64,000 bases of DNA. Source: Clusia tigrina (Eukaryota > Arthropoda > Insecta > Diptera > Clusiidae). The DNA lies in contig CAKKTE020000077.1 in assembly GCA_920105625.2 (NCBI GenBank), forward strand, positions 1,779,723-1,843,722, given 5' to 3'. The notes beneath the pieces were generated by a model. The model saw only the letters and a program-made list of their open reading frames with translations. It had not been told where the DNA came from and ran no database searches. Position numbers and translations under genes: made by a program. This document shows, piece after piece, positions 50,267-59,945 of this stretch (within the stretch, counting starts at the first letter, position 1; the number at the start of each line of letters is the position of its first letter).

Positions 50267-51432
50267 CAACAATTGGCTCAAATGATGCAGGTGCTCGTCA
50301 TGCGTCTCGGATGCGATGAGCAGGTCGTCTACGTAGCCCTTCACGAAGGGGAGTTTCCGCAGTAGGTGATTAATCACCCGCTGAAGCGGCCTAATGGCAT
50401 ATCCACGAATTCGAAGAGGCCGAAAGGTGTTGTGACTGCCCTTTTCGGGATGTCAGCTTTGGCAACCGGGATTTGGTAGAAGGCTTTCTGCAGATCGATT
50501 ACAGAGAATACTTTTCCCCGGCTCTCCTGGATCAGGTCCTCGATGATCGGTAGAGGATATCGGTCTGGCAAGGTACACGCGTTGAGGCGGCGGTAGTCGC
50601 CAGTGGCTCGCCAGCTTCCATTCGGCTTTGGTACCATGTGTAGCGGACTGGCCCATGGGCTCGATGATGGGCGTACCACCCCCTTGTCGAGGAGGTCGGC
50701 GAACTCTTCTTTGGCAGCAGCGAGTCGTTCACCGACGAGTCTACGGGGGCGCTCGAAAACGGGAGGGCCCTCCGTGACGATGAAGTGTTGTACCGGCAAG
50801 TCTGGTACAGTGGCCATGACCCCTGCTGGTGAAGCGAGTTGCAGGAAGCGCTGGACGAGCTCTCTATACCGGTCGCCATGTGGTCCCACAGGTGCATCAA
50901 TGCGAGCCACTGTGGAGATGCCGTAGATTCGAGCCGGGTCCATGCGGCCCGTTGCCGCGATGTTGGTAAGGGGGTCTACGATGCTTCGTCCCCTCAAGTC
51001 TACCAGGAGCCCATAGTATGCCAGGAAGTCCGCCCCGAGAATGGCAGTTTGCACATCGGCCACAGTGAACGCCCAAGTAAAATCCCGATGAAGGGCGATG
51101 TTCAGCTTCAGCGTGAGCTGCCCGTATGTGGCTATCGGCGACGAGTTTGCGGCGTACAGCGTGAGGCTGTTTCGCTGTAGTTTGCGGGCGACCGTTCCCC
51201 TCGGCAGTAAGGAGACCACTGAACCCGAGTCCACGAGAAAGCGAGTGGATGTCGTTCGATCCATTACGTGTAGGCGTTTTTCGGTTGGTGGTCGGCCGGC
51301 GTCGTTCGCCCAAGTCGGCGTCGGCAGCGCTAGTTTCCCGACGGCGTCGAGGCGGCGGCCACGGCGGCGGCAAAGATACTCGGTGGTCGGCACTGCTGTG
51401 CTGTCGCCCCGTACTTCAGGTGGTACCAACAT
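50267..51432 (-). pseudogene. CsRn1-type protease and first part of RT
   Basis: The pol frame begins at 51432, overlapping gag by about 100 bases in another frame, so a ribosomal frameshift is expected. It has RLHVMDRTTSTRFLVDSGSV (protease D-S-G), ILGADFLAYYGLLVDL (conserved end), then RT: YPLPIIEDLIQESRGKVFSV, IDLQKAFYQIPVAKAD (first Asp) and PFGLFEFVDMPLG. There a deletion of some 20-25 bases changes the frame. The rest (50377-50267) reads LRKLPFVKGYVDDLLIASET with the catalytic YVDD, up to the nested element. It resumes at 36369. Confidence 0.87.
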
Positions 51433-52388
51433 TGGCCAGGCGCTGTAGAGCGATCTCGATGCCGGCTGGGGCTGCGGGTTTCAGCGCGACCCCTATGAAG
51501 TGGGGGCGGTATTTTACGCAGCAGCTCCTGATTCTCCCGCGTTAGTGCCACGAGCTGTGCGACTGACTGGCGCAGTGCGGCAAGCTCTGCGTGCACGGAG
51601 TTACCCGTTGAATCGTGCGACGATCTGTTCGCGAATGGAGAGCGGGGTCTCGAAGACGAGAGTGGAGGTGACGTAGCTGCCACTGTAGGTCCGTTGTCGA
51701 CCAGCTCGTCAGCTGCCTCTGCGAGCTCCTCCAGACTGGTGCCTTTCAAGATTTTGAGTAGCCGTCGCGTTGACGGCGGCATCAGGTCGAGCCACTTCAC
51801 GCGGATGATGTCATCCGTGGCCCGGTCACCCGCTAGGGAGCGCATCTGTCGCAGGAGTTGGGACGGCTTCCTGTCCCCCAGCTCGAGTTGGGTGAGTAAT
51901 CTGTGGAGCTGTCGATCCGCCGAGTCGGTGAGGCGATTTAATATTGCCGCCTTCAGCACCTGATACTTGCCCACGGGCGGTACTGTGCGGAGTACATCCG
52001 CGACCTCGGAAATAGTCTCCGGGTTGAGCGCCGCAACTACTAGATTGTAGCGGCTGTTCTCGTTGCGCACATGGTGTACTTGGAACGCGGCCTCGATCTG
52101 GTAAAACCACAGATCGGGGTTACTCCTCCAGAAAGGTGGGAGCCGACAGCTGCTCACCGCCTCGATAGCGGGCGGCGACGAAAAGGAGGCGTGTCCCCCA
52201 GGTTCCCCTGCACGGTGTGGCGGCAGGTGGTGTGTCGGTATCAGCAATGGCGTGGGCATGGCCAGCTGTGCCTGCGCATGCACGTGCGGTGTTTGTGGCT
52301 GCTGGTGTGGAGCGTACGTTGCTCGAGTCGGTGGCTGCTCCGGTGGTGCCGGCGGTGCCGGTCCTGAGGCTGTTGGCGAGTGGAGCAT
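51330..52388 (-). CDS. CsRn1-type Gag
   Basis: Open frame of 352 residues from the ATG at 52388, 62 bases after the LTR. A Pro/Ala-rich N-terminus is followed by the capsid-like core LPPFWRSNPDLWFYQIEAAF (DUF7041-type), LTQLELGDRKPSQLLRQMRS and WLDLMPPSTRRLLKILKG. Near the end, CWYHLKYGATAQQC gives the C-x2-H-x9-C motif that replaces the usual CCHC knuckle in CsRn1-clade Gag. The frame is intact, unlike pol. It packages the RNA. Confidence 0.88.
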   Translation of the reverse strand: MLHSPTASGPAPPAPPEQPPTRATYAPHQQPQTPHVHAQAQLAMPTPLLIPTHHLPPHRAGEPGGHASFSSPPAIEAVSSCRLPPFWRSNPDLWFYQIEAAFQVHHVRNENSRYNLVVAALNPETISEVADVLRTVPPVGKYQVLKAAILNRLTDSADRQLHRLLTQLELGDRKPSQLLRQMRSLAGDRATDDIIRVKWLDLMPPSTRRLLKILKGTSLEELAEAADELVDNGPTVAATSPPLSSSRPRSPFANRSSHDSTGNSVHAELAALRQSVAQLVALTRENQELLRKIPPPLHRGRAETRSPSRHRDRSTAPGQCWYHLKYGATAQQCRPPSIFAAAVAAASTPSGN

Positions 52389-52430
52389 CCTATGCGTTTT
52401 ATACCCCTGTATGGGGCTCGTGTTTTTCGA

Positions 52431-52447
52431 TCACGTCGGGGTCACCA
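52431..52447 (-). promoter_or_regulatory. CsRn1-type primer-binding site (tRNA-Trp)
   Basis: On the minus strand TGGTGACCCCGACGTGA, two bases after the LTR. This sequence is the tRNA-Trp type of site described for CsRn1-clade elements. Confidence 0.85.
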
Positions 52448-52449
52448 AT

Positions 52450-52778
52450 TTGGGTTACGCTCGGGTGTAGCGTATCCAATAAAAAAACAATTATTAATAT
52501 GAAAGAAATATATAAAATTTATTTAAAATATCACCACGATGTCTGGGATAGACACAGATGTGAGAGCGTGTGCACGGCTCCAGCGCTGCGAAAGGAAAGA
52601 AAGAATGGAAAAGAAGGAAACACGAAGTGTGTTGCTCAGCAGCCAACACAGGCCAGTTCCGGGCCTCCCATAAACACGCTGTGCGACAGCGACAGCGTGT
52701 TAATAGATGGCGCGCGGAACTAACGCCTGCTTGCGCCGGCGTACCCGACAACTAGGTGGGGGTAGTGGTGTCGCCACA
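52450..52778 (-). repeat. CsRn1-type 5' LTR (right in window)
   Basis: 329 bp, same ends as the copy at 33887-34169 and about 46 bases longer through a block absent from the other. TATAT duplication on the right side. Confidence 0.9.
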
Positions 52779-54935
52779 TATATACGTAAAAAAATGGAAT
52801 TATTGAGAAGCGTTACTCTACACAATAACAGGCCACATTTAATTAAGCTGATTTAGAGAACAATGCAACAATTGATTCATTTCTCATAACAAAAGTGTGA
52901 ACTTAAGTAAAATCTATTCAGTTGACGTATAATTTTGTCCTTAATAAAACTGAAATGAACCGCAAAAAAATAAAAACAAAAATAAAATAAAATTTCGAAT
53001 TTGTAACAAAAGAAAACAATAGCACTAAACGTCAAAAACACCACAAAACATTTGCATTTTATTTTTAAAAAAATGTACTTAATAATGCATAGCAATTTAA
53101 CGCAAGTAAATAAATTATTGCTTTATCAGGCAAATAAAACTTATGATTATAAAATCTTATACTTTGGTTATAAAAAATGAAACAATCATATGTTAAAGTA
53201 TTTTTTTTGTTGTATAGCAAAGACGGCAAATGAACAATATTTTCCAAAAGAGAGCATGGAACTTATATATACAAAACTGACGTGATTAAGACTGGGACAT
53301 AGTTTCCAGTATAGAAGAAACATGCCATTATGCTAACTAAAAGCGTCTCAATCTATGGACAATCTATGCAGTATCTGACGTACTCTCTAATTTCAAAAAG
53401 AAAACATGTACATTGTTATGAACATCTTAAAATTATAATGTAATAATATTATGTAATGGCCGAAATAGGCCGACAGGGGAACCGAGCATCCAAATGAAAA
53501 ATTTACTCGGTAACGCACCACTGCATACCCCCTGGGTGGTGTGGAGAGTGCAAAATTAATAATAAAATTATTTACTTTTAAAAAACTTATTTATTATTTA
53601 TTTATTTATTTAAATAGTTATTTATATCAAATAGGTTTCGCTTTTCTATATAGGCTGAATACATCTCATGCTTTTTTCCAACGTCATCTTTCATAACTGC
53701 CATTAAATTAGCAAACAGTTTGCAAAAATTAACAATAATTAAAATTCAAGTATTTATTAAAAACACTTTTTTAATGTACTGGATTTTACATTTTTTGCAT
53801 ATTTTCTCAGTCCAGAGTCCGCAATGCTTCGAAATAATATAACACAGCGTTTCATTTGACAACATCCACTATTTGTAACACTTCTAATAATATTTTCCAC
53901 AATACGAAATAATATATTCAATAAAATATTTTCTTGATTTTAGACCAGCAAAAAATTGTAAACAAAAACAGCTGTTTGTTATTCACCACTTTACTACACA
54001 AACATGGCAACCCGCATACCCGTGGAATACATTACAACAAACACAATAAATTCACATACGCTATACGTGTGACCAAAAAAAAATGGTCGGAACGGTAAAT
54101 AAATTTGGAGGGAATTGAATGTCTTTTCTTTGTCTTCTTTGATATGAATGTTACCCCGACCCCACACGCGACACCGAAAGTTCGAAAAACTCAATACCTT
54201 CAAAGATTTTCACCAATAATCTCACACATTTGCTACTGGCGGCGCTAGTGGCAACGAAATTTCAGAGACAGTAAATTTTTTACACATGCGGCCAGTAAAT
54301 GTCAAATTCATACTAAATAATTGTCTTTAATTTTCGTAATGGAAAATAAATAGAAAAAAAATTTTATTTTAAAAGCAATTAATTTATGTCGTTCCAAAGA
54401 GCTACTTTGGAACATGAGCATTCCTCCCTTATAACTATTTTTAGAAGCGGTTAAAGAAAGAAGAAACCAAGAAACTAAAAGTAAATAATATTTAAATGAA
54501 ACTCCTATATAATTGCATATATACAGTCATAGACACACCAGCATAAAGCCTTGATATGCCCCCATTAAAAATGTATGGGCGCACCTTAGAAAGACAGTTG
54601 CAAAACGGGTTCTAGCTTATAAAAACACTACTGTAGGGAGAACCTTTCCTTGCACTGGCACGTGTGGCCACCGTGGCCACTGGCAGCAAAATTTCGAAAT
54701 TTCGAAAATAATATGTATTCTCAACTGGCAGCCAGTTACTGGCACGTGTGGGTGCAGGGTTAAAACAGAAACTTCTCTAAAGTGATGTATAAATGGATAA
54801 TGTTTTAGATTTTCATAGACAATATATGTAACAGAGTCTTAGTAGAATTGACAATTATATTTTTGATTACATAACAAGAATTGAGAAAATACCAAATAAA
54901 ATAGTTTGCAAAAATAAGAGGATTATTTAAAGACG
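52779..54935. other. AT-rich spacer with promoter-like motifs
   Basis: No protein is recognised. At 53967-53978 there is AACAGCTGTTTG, and at about 54065-54080 a GGTCACACG element on the minus strand; both resemble known fly core-promoter motifs (the E-box-type CAGCTG and the GGTCACAC motif). Nearby are ATGGCAACCC and a GTGGCAACGAAATTTC segment. The rest is A/T-rich with short repeats. The sequence at 54640-54760 has several TGGCCACC/ACTGGCAG repeats. Confidence 0.4.
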
Positions 54936-55280
54936 ATGAGTAAGAAAAGTTTAGTAGTTGAACTGCACAAGCAGGCTCACAAAAACTTTAAGCGACGACG
55001 AGTAATAAAAAAGGGTATAGATGATCTATGGAAAGCGGATTTAGTGGAAATAGGTACTTATTATTATTTATTATTATAGATTCATTTTCAAAATTTGCCT
55101 GGGCTGTACTTCTTAAAACGAAAAATGCTGCTGATGTCACTGAGGCTATGAGAAGTATTTTACTTTTGAGAATAATACCAACAAATTTACAAATTGAAGC
55201 CGGTAAAGAATTCTTCAACAGTAAATTTAACAACTTGATGAAAGAATATCGCATTAATCATTACTCAACATTTAGCATTG
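54936..55280 (+). pseudogene. Polinton-type integrase, N-terminal half, decayed
   Basis: ATG at 54936 opens LHKQAHKNFKRRRVIKKGID and DLWKADLVEI (first catalytic Asp). A frameshift with a short loss follows near 55050. The next frame reads IIDSFSKFAWAVLLKTKNAA, then NLQIEAGKEFFNSKFNNLMK and INHYSTFS. This is the retroviral-like integrase of Polinton/Maverick elements and adintoviruses; the block normally reads Q-T-D-x-G-K-E-F, so the second Asp has been replaced (I-E-A). The third catalytic Glu region is missing. It is on the same strand as the ATPase remnant. Confidence 0.75.
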
Positions 55281-56739
55281 TTGCGAACGCCCCTAGTCAT
55301 GATGCAGTGTGGTGGCCGCGGCTAGCTCACAGCAATGGTCGTGGTCCTTAACCCGCCACACTGAATCGGGTGGGGCAACACTACAAAAAAAAACTTCAAC
55401 TCACCATTTTGCCGGTTCTCAGGCGGGCATCCTCCTCCACGACGATAAGCGAGCCCACCCATAATTGCCGCCTTAGCCTAACATTTGAAACATAAATTTA
55501 AACATAACTAAACATGCAACTTTTCTTAATAATTTAAATAAATGACACACCTACTTAATAATTTAAATAAATACCATATATTTGGCTGCTCGCATGCTCG
55601 ACGTCGCCTTGCCAATGAAAAAAGGGGAAATATTTATTATACCTTTATTTAACATATAATAAATAAACCCACGGGAACGTACCTTTATTATAGCGCACTT
55701 ACAATACGCGATGGGTACGAACTTTACAGATTTAAATTACACACGCCGCTCTGTGACACGTCGCCACAGCTTCATCACAGAAAAGAGAAAGAAAGAATCG
55801 AAGGCCGGAAACACGAACTGTGTTGCTCAGCAGCCAACTGGGTGGGGGTAGTGGTGTCGCCACATATATACGTATATACTAATATTTATCATTATTTCTA
55901 GGGGGCGGGCGGCAGCCTCCTTTCTCCTCCGGTATCAACTCCGACTCGCAATGGGATGGGCCGGAAACAAGCAGTTATCACTCTATTCAGCACAATCACT
56001 GCACCAACGAATATCCGCACTCGACTGCCTTGACATTTCTATTACTTCCACTTTTTTTTTATACACGCTGCACTTATTTTTTCTTTATTTTCTAAACAGC
56101 AAAATCCGGACTTTGTGGCAATTTGAATATTTTCAGTACACGAATGTAAATAAAGTTATTTTTCTCTCTCAAATGAGCCTAATTGAAATACATTGTTCTA
56201 ATAAAACACTAAAATTCAATTTAAATTATTTTTTCTAACTTCAGTGCACAGTCACACAATTAACAATTAATCCGAATACATCAACAGTCAAAACGCAAAT
56301 TTTTAACGTGCCCGGCAACAAAATTAATTGGAAACAACTTTCTTCCCAAACACTTTAAACTGCACAGAGCTCGTTTTTTCCCCACCACCGCCTTAAATGT
56401 TCTTTTCCCTTTTTCCTTAAAACCGTATTTTCCATTTTCTCGGCCTCTTCCGCTATTCCATCATTGACAGTTCCAGCGGTCAGCCGGTCAGTTCCCTTTC
56501 TTTCGAATTTTTACTATTCTGAGGCAGCGCCATCTCTACCTCAGAATCGTCAGATAGGTTTTTGACTGGCCGCATTCATTAGAAAAGCGGACAAGTGGAA
56601 GCAAGAAAAGAAGGAGAGAAGCAAAACAAACAAAACGAACATACAGACGGTAGACGCCAAAAACCAGGATCGCAACATATTTTACACCAAATGGACAACA
56701 GAAATTTTCAAAATTAAAACTATTCAAAATAGAAATCAT
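55281..56739. other. Spacer with LTR scrap, no gene recognised
   Basis: Moderately GC-rich around 55300-55480 and 55900-56000. One CsRn1 LTR scrap lies at 55788-55862. At about 56518-56546, CTGAGGCAGCGCC...CTACCTCAG forms a small inverted repeat. The open frame at 55951-56238 has no family I know. Confidence 0.45.
55788..55862 (-). repeat. CsRn1-type LTR fragment
   Basis: Matches the LTR at AAAGAAAG-AAT...GGCCGGAAACACGAA...GTGTTGCTCAGCAGCC, then GGGTGGGGGTAGTGGTGTCG up to CCACA, with an internal gap. It is followed by TATATACGTA, the same ten bases that follow the complete LTR at 52779. Confidence 0.8.
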
Positions 56740-57100
56740 TCTATAATCAAATAGAGTGTATAGTTTTCCAACTTGGGAGCATGCAATGTAGAGTTGGCCA
56801 AGCGAGAATATGGATTTTCAAAATTTATACCGTACATTTCTAAAGATTGTCCTTGCGACTTATGGATGGTAACGGCGAATGCAAGGCGAACAGTGAATTA
56901 AAGACGCTTAAATTCAAATGGATCAAATGGAATCACAGGGATGCGAGGAATCACAAGGTTTTCGCTTTTGAGTTTTCCATTCAAAATTTCTATCACATTT
57001 CTCAATACTTTACCTTTACAATGTTTTAGTTGGTTGATGTTGCGAAGCATAATAATCTGCAAATCTCGGTTAAACAGATCATGCATTTAGCGTTTCATTA
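56740..57100 (-). pseudogene. Helitron helicase C-terminal fragment
   Basis: Minus strand: IIMLRNINQLKHCKGKVLRN, then KSENLVIPRIPVIPFDPFEF, and after a frame change TIHKSQGQSLEMYGINFENP (the S-Q-G-Q-S motif of Pif1-type helicase) near 56885-56820, decaying further to 56740. L-R-N-I-N-x-x-x-x-x-C-N/K-G and the P-R-I-P block are strong Rep-Hel landmarks of Helitrons, where the helicase unwinds rolling-circle DNA. No Helitron ends were found, and only the last part of the protein is present. Confidence 0.82.
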
Positions 57101-57109
57101 TCGTCGCAA

Positions 57110-57480
57110 GTGGCGGTGGTGCCCTTTTGCTGCCGGTAATCGGCGAGGATCTGGTGGTTTCTAACAAGACAAACACCGTGTTGCTTTTTACTTCAATATA
57201 CGTCAAGAGCTTTATTACTTAAAATCATAAGTCTTATATACTATTTACAATGAACTCTTACTGTCTAGGTAATGATCTTTTGGTGTTCCAGTTAGGCATC
57301 TGTTGATTGGTGTCAGTTGGTCAAGCCAACCATCAAATAATACGATGGTTCCTTAGTCTGCACCGTCTTCCGATATGAGCTCTTCCTGGAACTTCCTGCT
57401 TCGATTCACATCATCAGAGCTGAATCCTTATATTAATTTTCTTAGTTTTCTAACTAACATGTTACATTAATGTTTTTCTA
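57110..57480 (-). repeat. LTR scrap related to the nested gypsy LTR
   Basis: Minus strand shows CAACTGACACCAATCAAC, AACTGGAACACCAAAAGA, GTAAATAGTATATAAGACTT (TATA) and AATAAAGCTCTTG, in the same order and spacing as the 476-bp LTR. It is clearly diverged, so it is a solo LTR or fragment of a related family. Ends are approximate. Confidence 0.75.
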
Positions 57481-57823
57481 TATTTAAGTTTATTCGAACA
57501 TTTCATAAGTTAAGTTAATAAATCAATTTCAAAATTGTATAATAATGAGTAAGACGATAGTCGTCAATTCTGTGAACATGAAAATTATTTCGCAACGAAT
57601 TTATTGACAAGACAAGTTGCACACAGTAGTTGTAATTACGTATGTGTGGTTATGCCACCGTAATAATTTCAGAAGAAAAAGCAGAATTATTCAAATATTT
57701 TTGGCAGATCTTATAGCTATTTCGGACACGCCATTTTTCCTCACCAGAGATCTTTGAATGAAAGGCAATTTTTTCCCAAACATTTTTTATTATGTCTCAG
57801 AAATCAACAGCACACCAATTATG
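57481..57823. other. AT-rich spacer
   Basis: No gene, repeat or RNA recognised between the LTR scrap and the tRNA-like sequence. Confidence 0.5.
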
Positions 57824-57896
57824 AACCCTCCCAGGAATCGAACCTGGGGCTACAGGTGTTGTAATCTGTCCATCCACACAACAAAGCTAACTGCAA
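57824..57896 (-). other. tRNA-like sequence (pol III box A/B), likely SINE head or tRNA pseudogene
   Basis: On the minus strand, GGTTCGATTCC at 57844-57834 is a perfect box B, with a T-stem-like CCCAGG...CCTGGG, and TAGCTTTGTTGTGTGG at about 57889-57874 approximates box A. Total span 73 bases, like a tRNA. The acceptor arms do not pair, so it is not a working tRNA gene. A tRNA-derived SINE is the likely alternative. Confidence 0.5.
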
Positions 57897-57980
57897 AAGT
57901 TCTGACCAGTACATGTGTTAAGAGTGGGAATTATTTTATTCCACCTTACTTACGACCCTTGTTTTAGAGTTATGAAATAG

Positions 57981-58140
57981 CCTAGGTGCAAAACCAAGAC
58001 TAATATTGAATGAAGATACTGGTGCTTATAACCAGATCTTCGATAATTATGTGGGAACCGCCTAGGTACAAAACCAAGACTATTGTTGAGTGAAGGTACT
58101 AGTGCATATAACCAGACCTCCGGAATGACCAATTAAATAA
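57981..58140 (+). repeat. 80-bp tandem duplication
   Basis: Two units start at 57981 and 58061, each beginning CCTAGGTGCAAAACCAAGAC or CCTAGGTACAAAACCAAGAC and ending with ATAACCAGATC/ATAACCAGACC plus about 20 bases. It may belong to the outer part of the BEL-3 LTR. Confidence 0.85.
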
Positions 58141-58408
58141 AACACTCGTTGATAGGTTTCAAAGAACTGATACATATTTAAAATTTCATTTAATTTACAC
58201 TATTACAATTGAGCCATTATTGCTTGCTTAGATATTTTACATATAAAATAAAACATAAACAAGTAATAAAAAGGTAATGCAAAAAACTACAATTAATGTG
58301 CACAAACTGCTGATGCACGTGAAAATTCGTTGTCTCGATTTGCGCTGTCGTTGGCCGCAGTCAAGGGCGTGCATTGCAGAGGTTGTTGACTTCGCTTAGA
58401 ATGCAACA
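58141..58408 (-). repeat. BEL-3 3' LTR (partial definition)
   Basis: The inner end is set by the polypurine stretch GAGGGGGAGAA (plus CTCCCCC at 58412-58418) followed by TGTTGCATTC at 58408-58399 on the minus strand. The env stop codon lies inside the LTR. The outer end is unknown; the 80-bp duplication at 57981-58140 may belong to it. Confidence 0.55.
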
Positions 58409-59945
58409 TTCTCCCCCTCGTTGAACAGCGGTTCAACATTTACAGTAAAAGTTGGTTCGCCGGGTGTCGACAGAATTTGTGAATCACTGATATTCAGTCT
58501 CTTTCGTGGTGCTGGTTTCGGTTTCCTTGTTTTGTGTATTCGCCATGCGATTACAATTGTAATTATAACGATTCCAAGGACGCAAAGATAACTGACGGTA
58601 TAATGATGAATATGGTGGTAGCCTGTGTCATTGGGTTTAAGTTCTGCCAACTGATTCTGCAATCGCGTTGTTTCTCCCAAGTTGGATATGAAATGTGTTG
58701 GCTTATTTGATAAAGGCGTTAGATGCTTTATCAAAATAGGTTCTGGTAGGCTCGCAACTCGTGTATAAGCCATTTTACGCGTACTTTCGTAGTTTTTGTG
58801 GCCTTGAATAAGTATTTGGCCTTCCTTGATAAAGCAGGTGTCATCAAGCTCCAAGAATCCGGCGCCGTCTAATGATAGTTGTGAGATGTTGTTGTCATAC
58901 ATATCACGTTGATTGAGGACATCTTGTTCACCCCATAAATCCACTGGTTTCCGTTCTGCAACTGATACCAAACGGAATCCGAACCAGCTTGGTGGAGATG
59001 ACAGCTCTCGGATACTGCTAGATGATTAAATAGATCCATTTTACATCTTCCGAATTCAGCGCCTGATTTATAAATGGGATGACGATGGTGGCATAGATAG
59101 TTGGTTCGTTCCACCTTCATACAAGCGGACAACTCATCATTGAATGGAAAATATTGATCCCTGTGAAAGCTTATAGCGAAGATTTTCATAACTGGTTCGA
59201 TGAGAATTAGAGTTGTATTTATGGATGTAGGAATTGAAGTTAATTTGTACAGGTCGTACTTCTCAGTATCCACTAGTGGCAATTGGAGCCGAAAGAGCAC
59301 ATAGTTTTTGTGAATGTTGCTTTCGATTTCCATTGTCTTGTAGTATTCCAGAATATTGCCTTGAGCTAGTGGCAACCGAAGACCTTCGTGTAGATGTGTC
59401 TTGAATGTTGCGAGTTCCTGACGAAGTTGTGGAGGCGACACCAGTAATGGATTTATCTTGCCATGATGTGTGTCAGTAATGCTCTCAATTATGGCCATCT
59501 GCATTTGTTGAAATCCTTGCATGGTTATATCTAGTTCCATAGCTAGCGCATAGTATAGCTTGGAGAGCTCTTCTTGATGGAGTTGCTCGGTGATATTATT
59601 AAATTGAGCAACCACAGTTTGCAGTTGTGCTTGGAAATCACGGAAACCCTTTCCGACTGTTATTTGGTCCTTTTTCAGAACATTTAGTGTAGAATCGATA
59701 ATGGATGTCTAATTTTTCAATAGTATCACCATGTAGTTCTCGTTTCTATATATTCCGTCGATGATGTTTGACATGTCGGCTGCATATTTTGAGTCTAATA
59801 CTCCGAAAAGACTATTAGCAACATTGCCGATAAGATCCAAGGTGCCTCTTTTCTGCCGGCTGTTTGATGGTGCCGCCAGAAGATTGTTTTCTTTGCTCAT
59901 GTCCCTCAGCCTGTGGTTGTGTAATATACCAATTCGCTGACAAGA
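58396..59945 (-). pseudogene. BEL-3 env: F-protein-like envelope glycoprotein, frameshifted
   Basis: The start is fused to the end of the integrase frame (hydrophobic IGTVITGLLLCLAI at about 60198-60155, then GLYFENIGTTNIITYEWN). After frame loss near 59945, 59900-59709 shows a furin-type site RQKR followed by GTLDLIGNVANSLFGVLD, the fusion-peptide region of F-like proteins from baculoviruses and insect errantiviruses. 59615-58869 is an ectodomain with CRMDLFN-like Cys segments (FGRCKMDLFNHLAVSESC). 58971-58396 has the membrane anchor VSYLCVLGIVIITIVIAW and a basic tail ending NEGENVAF. Several frame breaks; a dead copy. Confidence 0.78.

Larger units (their letters stand above)
33887..52778 (-). 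mobile_element. CsRn1-type Ty3/gypsy retrotransposon, host of a nested element
   Basis: LTRs at 33887-34169 and 52450-52778 have the same orientation and the same ends, with TATAT on both outer sides (33882-33886, 52779-52783). The primer site matches tRNA-Trp. Read on the minus strand: gag 52388-51330, protease-RT 51432-50267, nested gypsy element 50262-36374, rest of RT and RNase H 36369-35825, RNase H-integrase 35824-34073. tRNA-Trp priming, the CHC-type zinc motif in Gag and the Gag sequence place it in the CsRn1 clade. Own length is about 5 kb once the 13.9-kb insertion is ignored. Confidence 0.9.

Noticed and set aside
55383..55480. Minus-strand open stretch ending at a GTGAGT-like splice donor, possibly a host exon
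   Set aside because: It has no protein family that I can recognise, no matching acceptor or second exon, and lies among transposon scraps.
57824..57896. Functional tRNA gene
   Set aside because: Box A and B are present, but the acceptor stem does not pair and the anticodon arm is not convincing.
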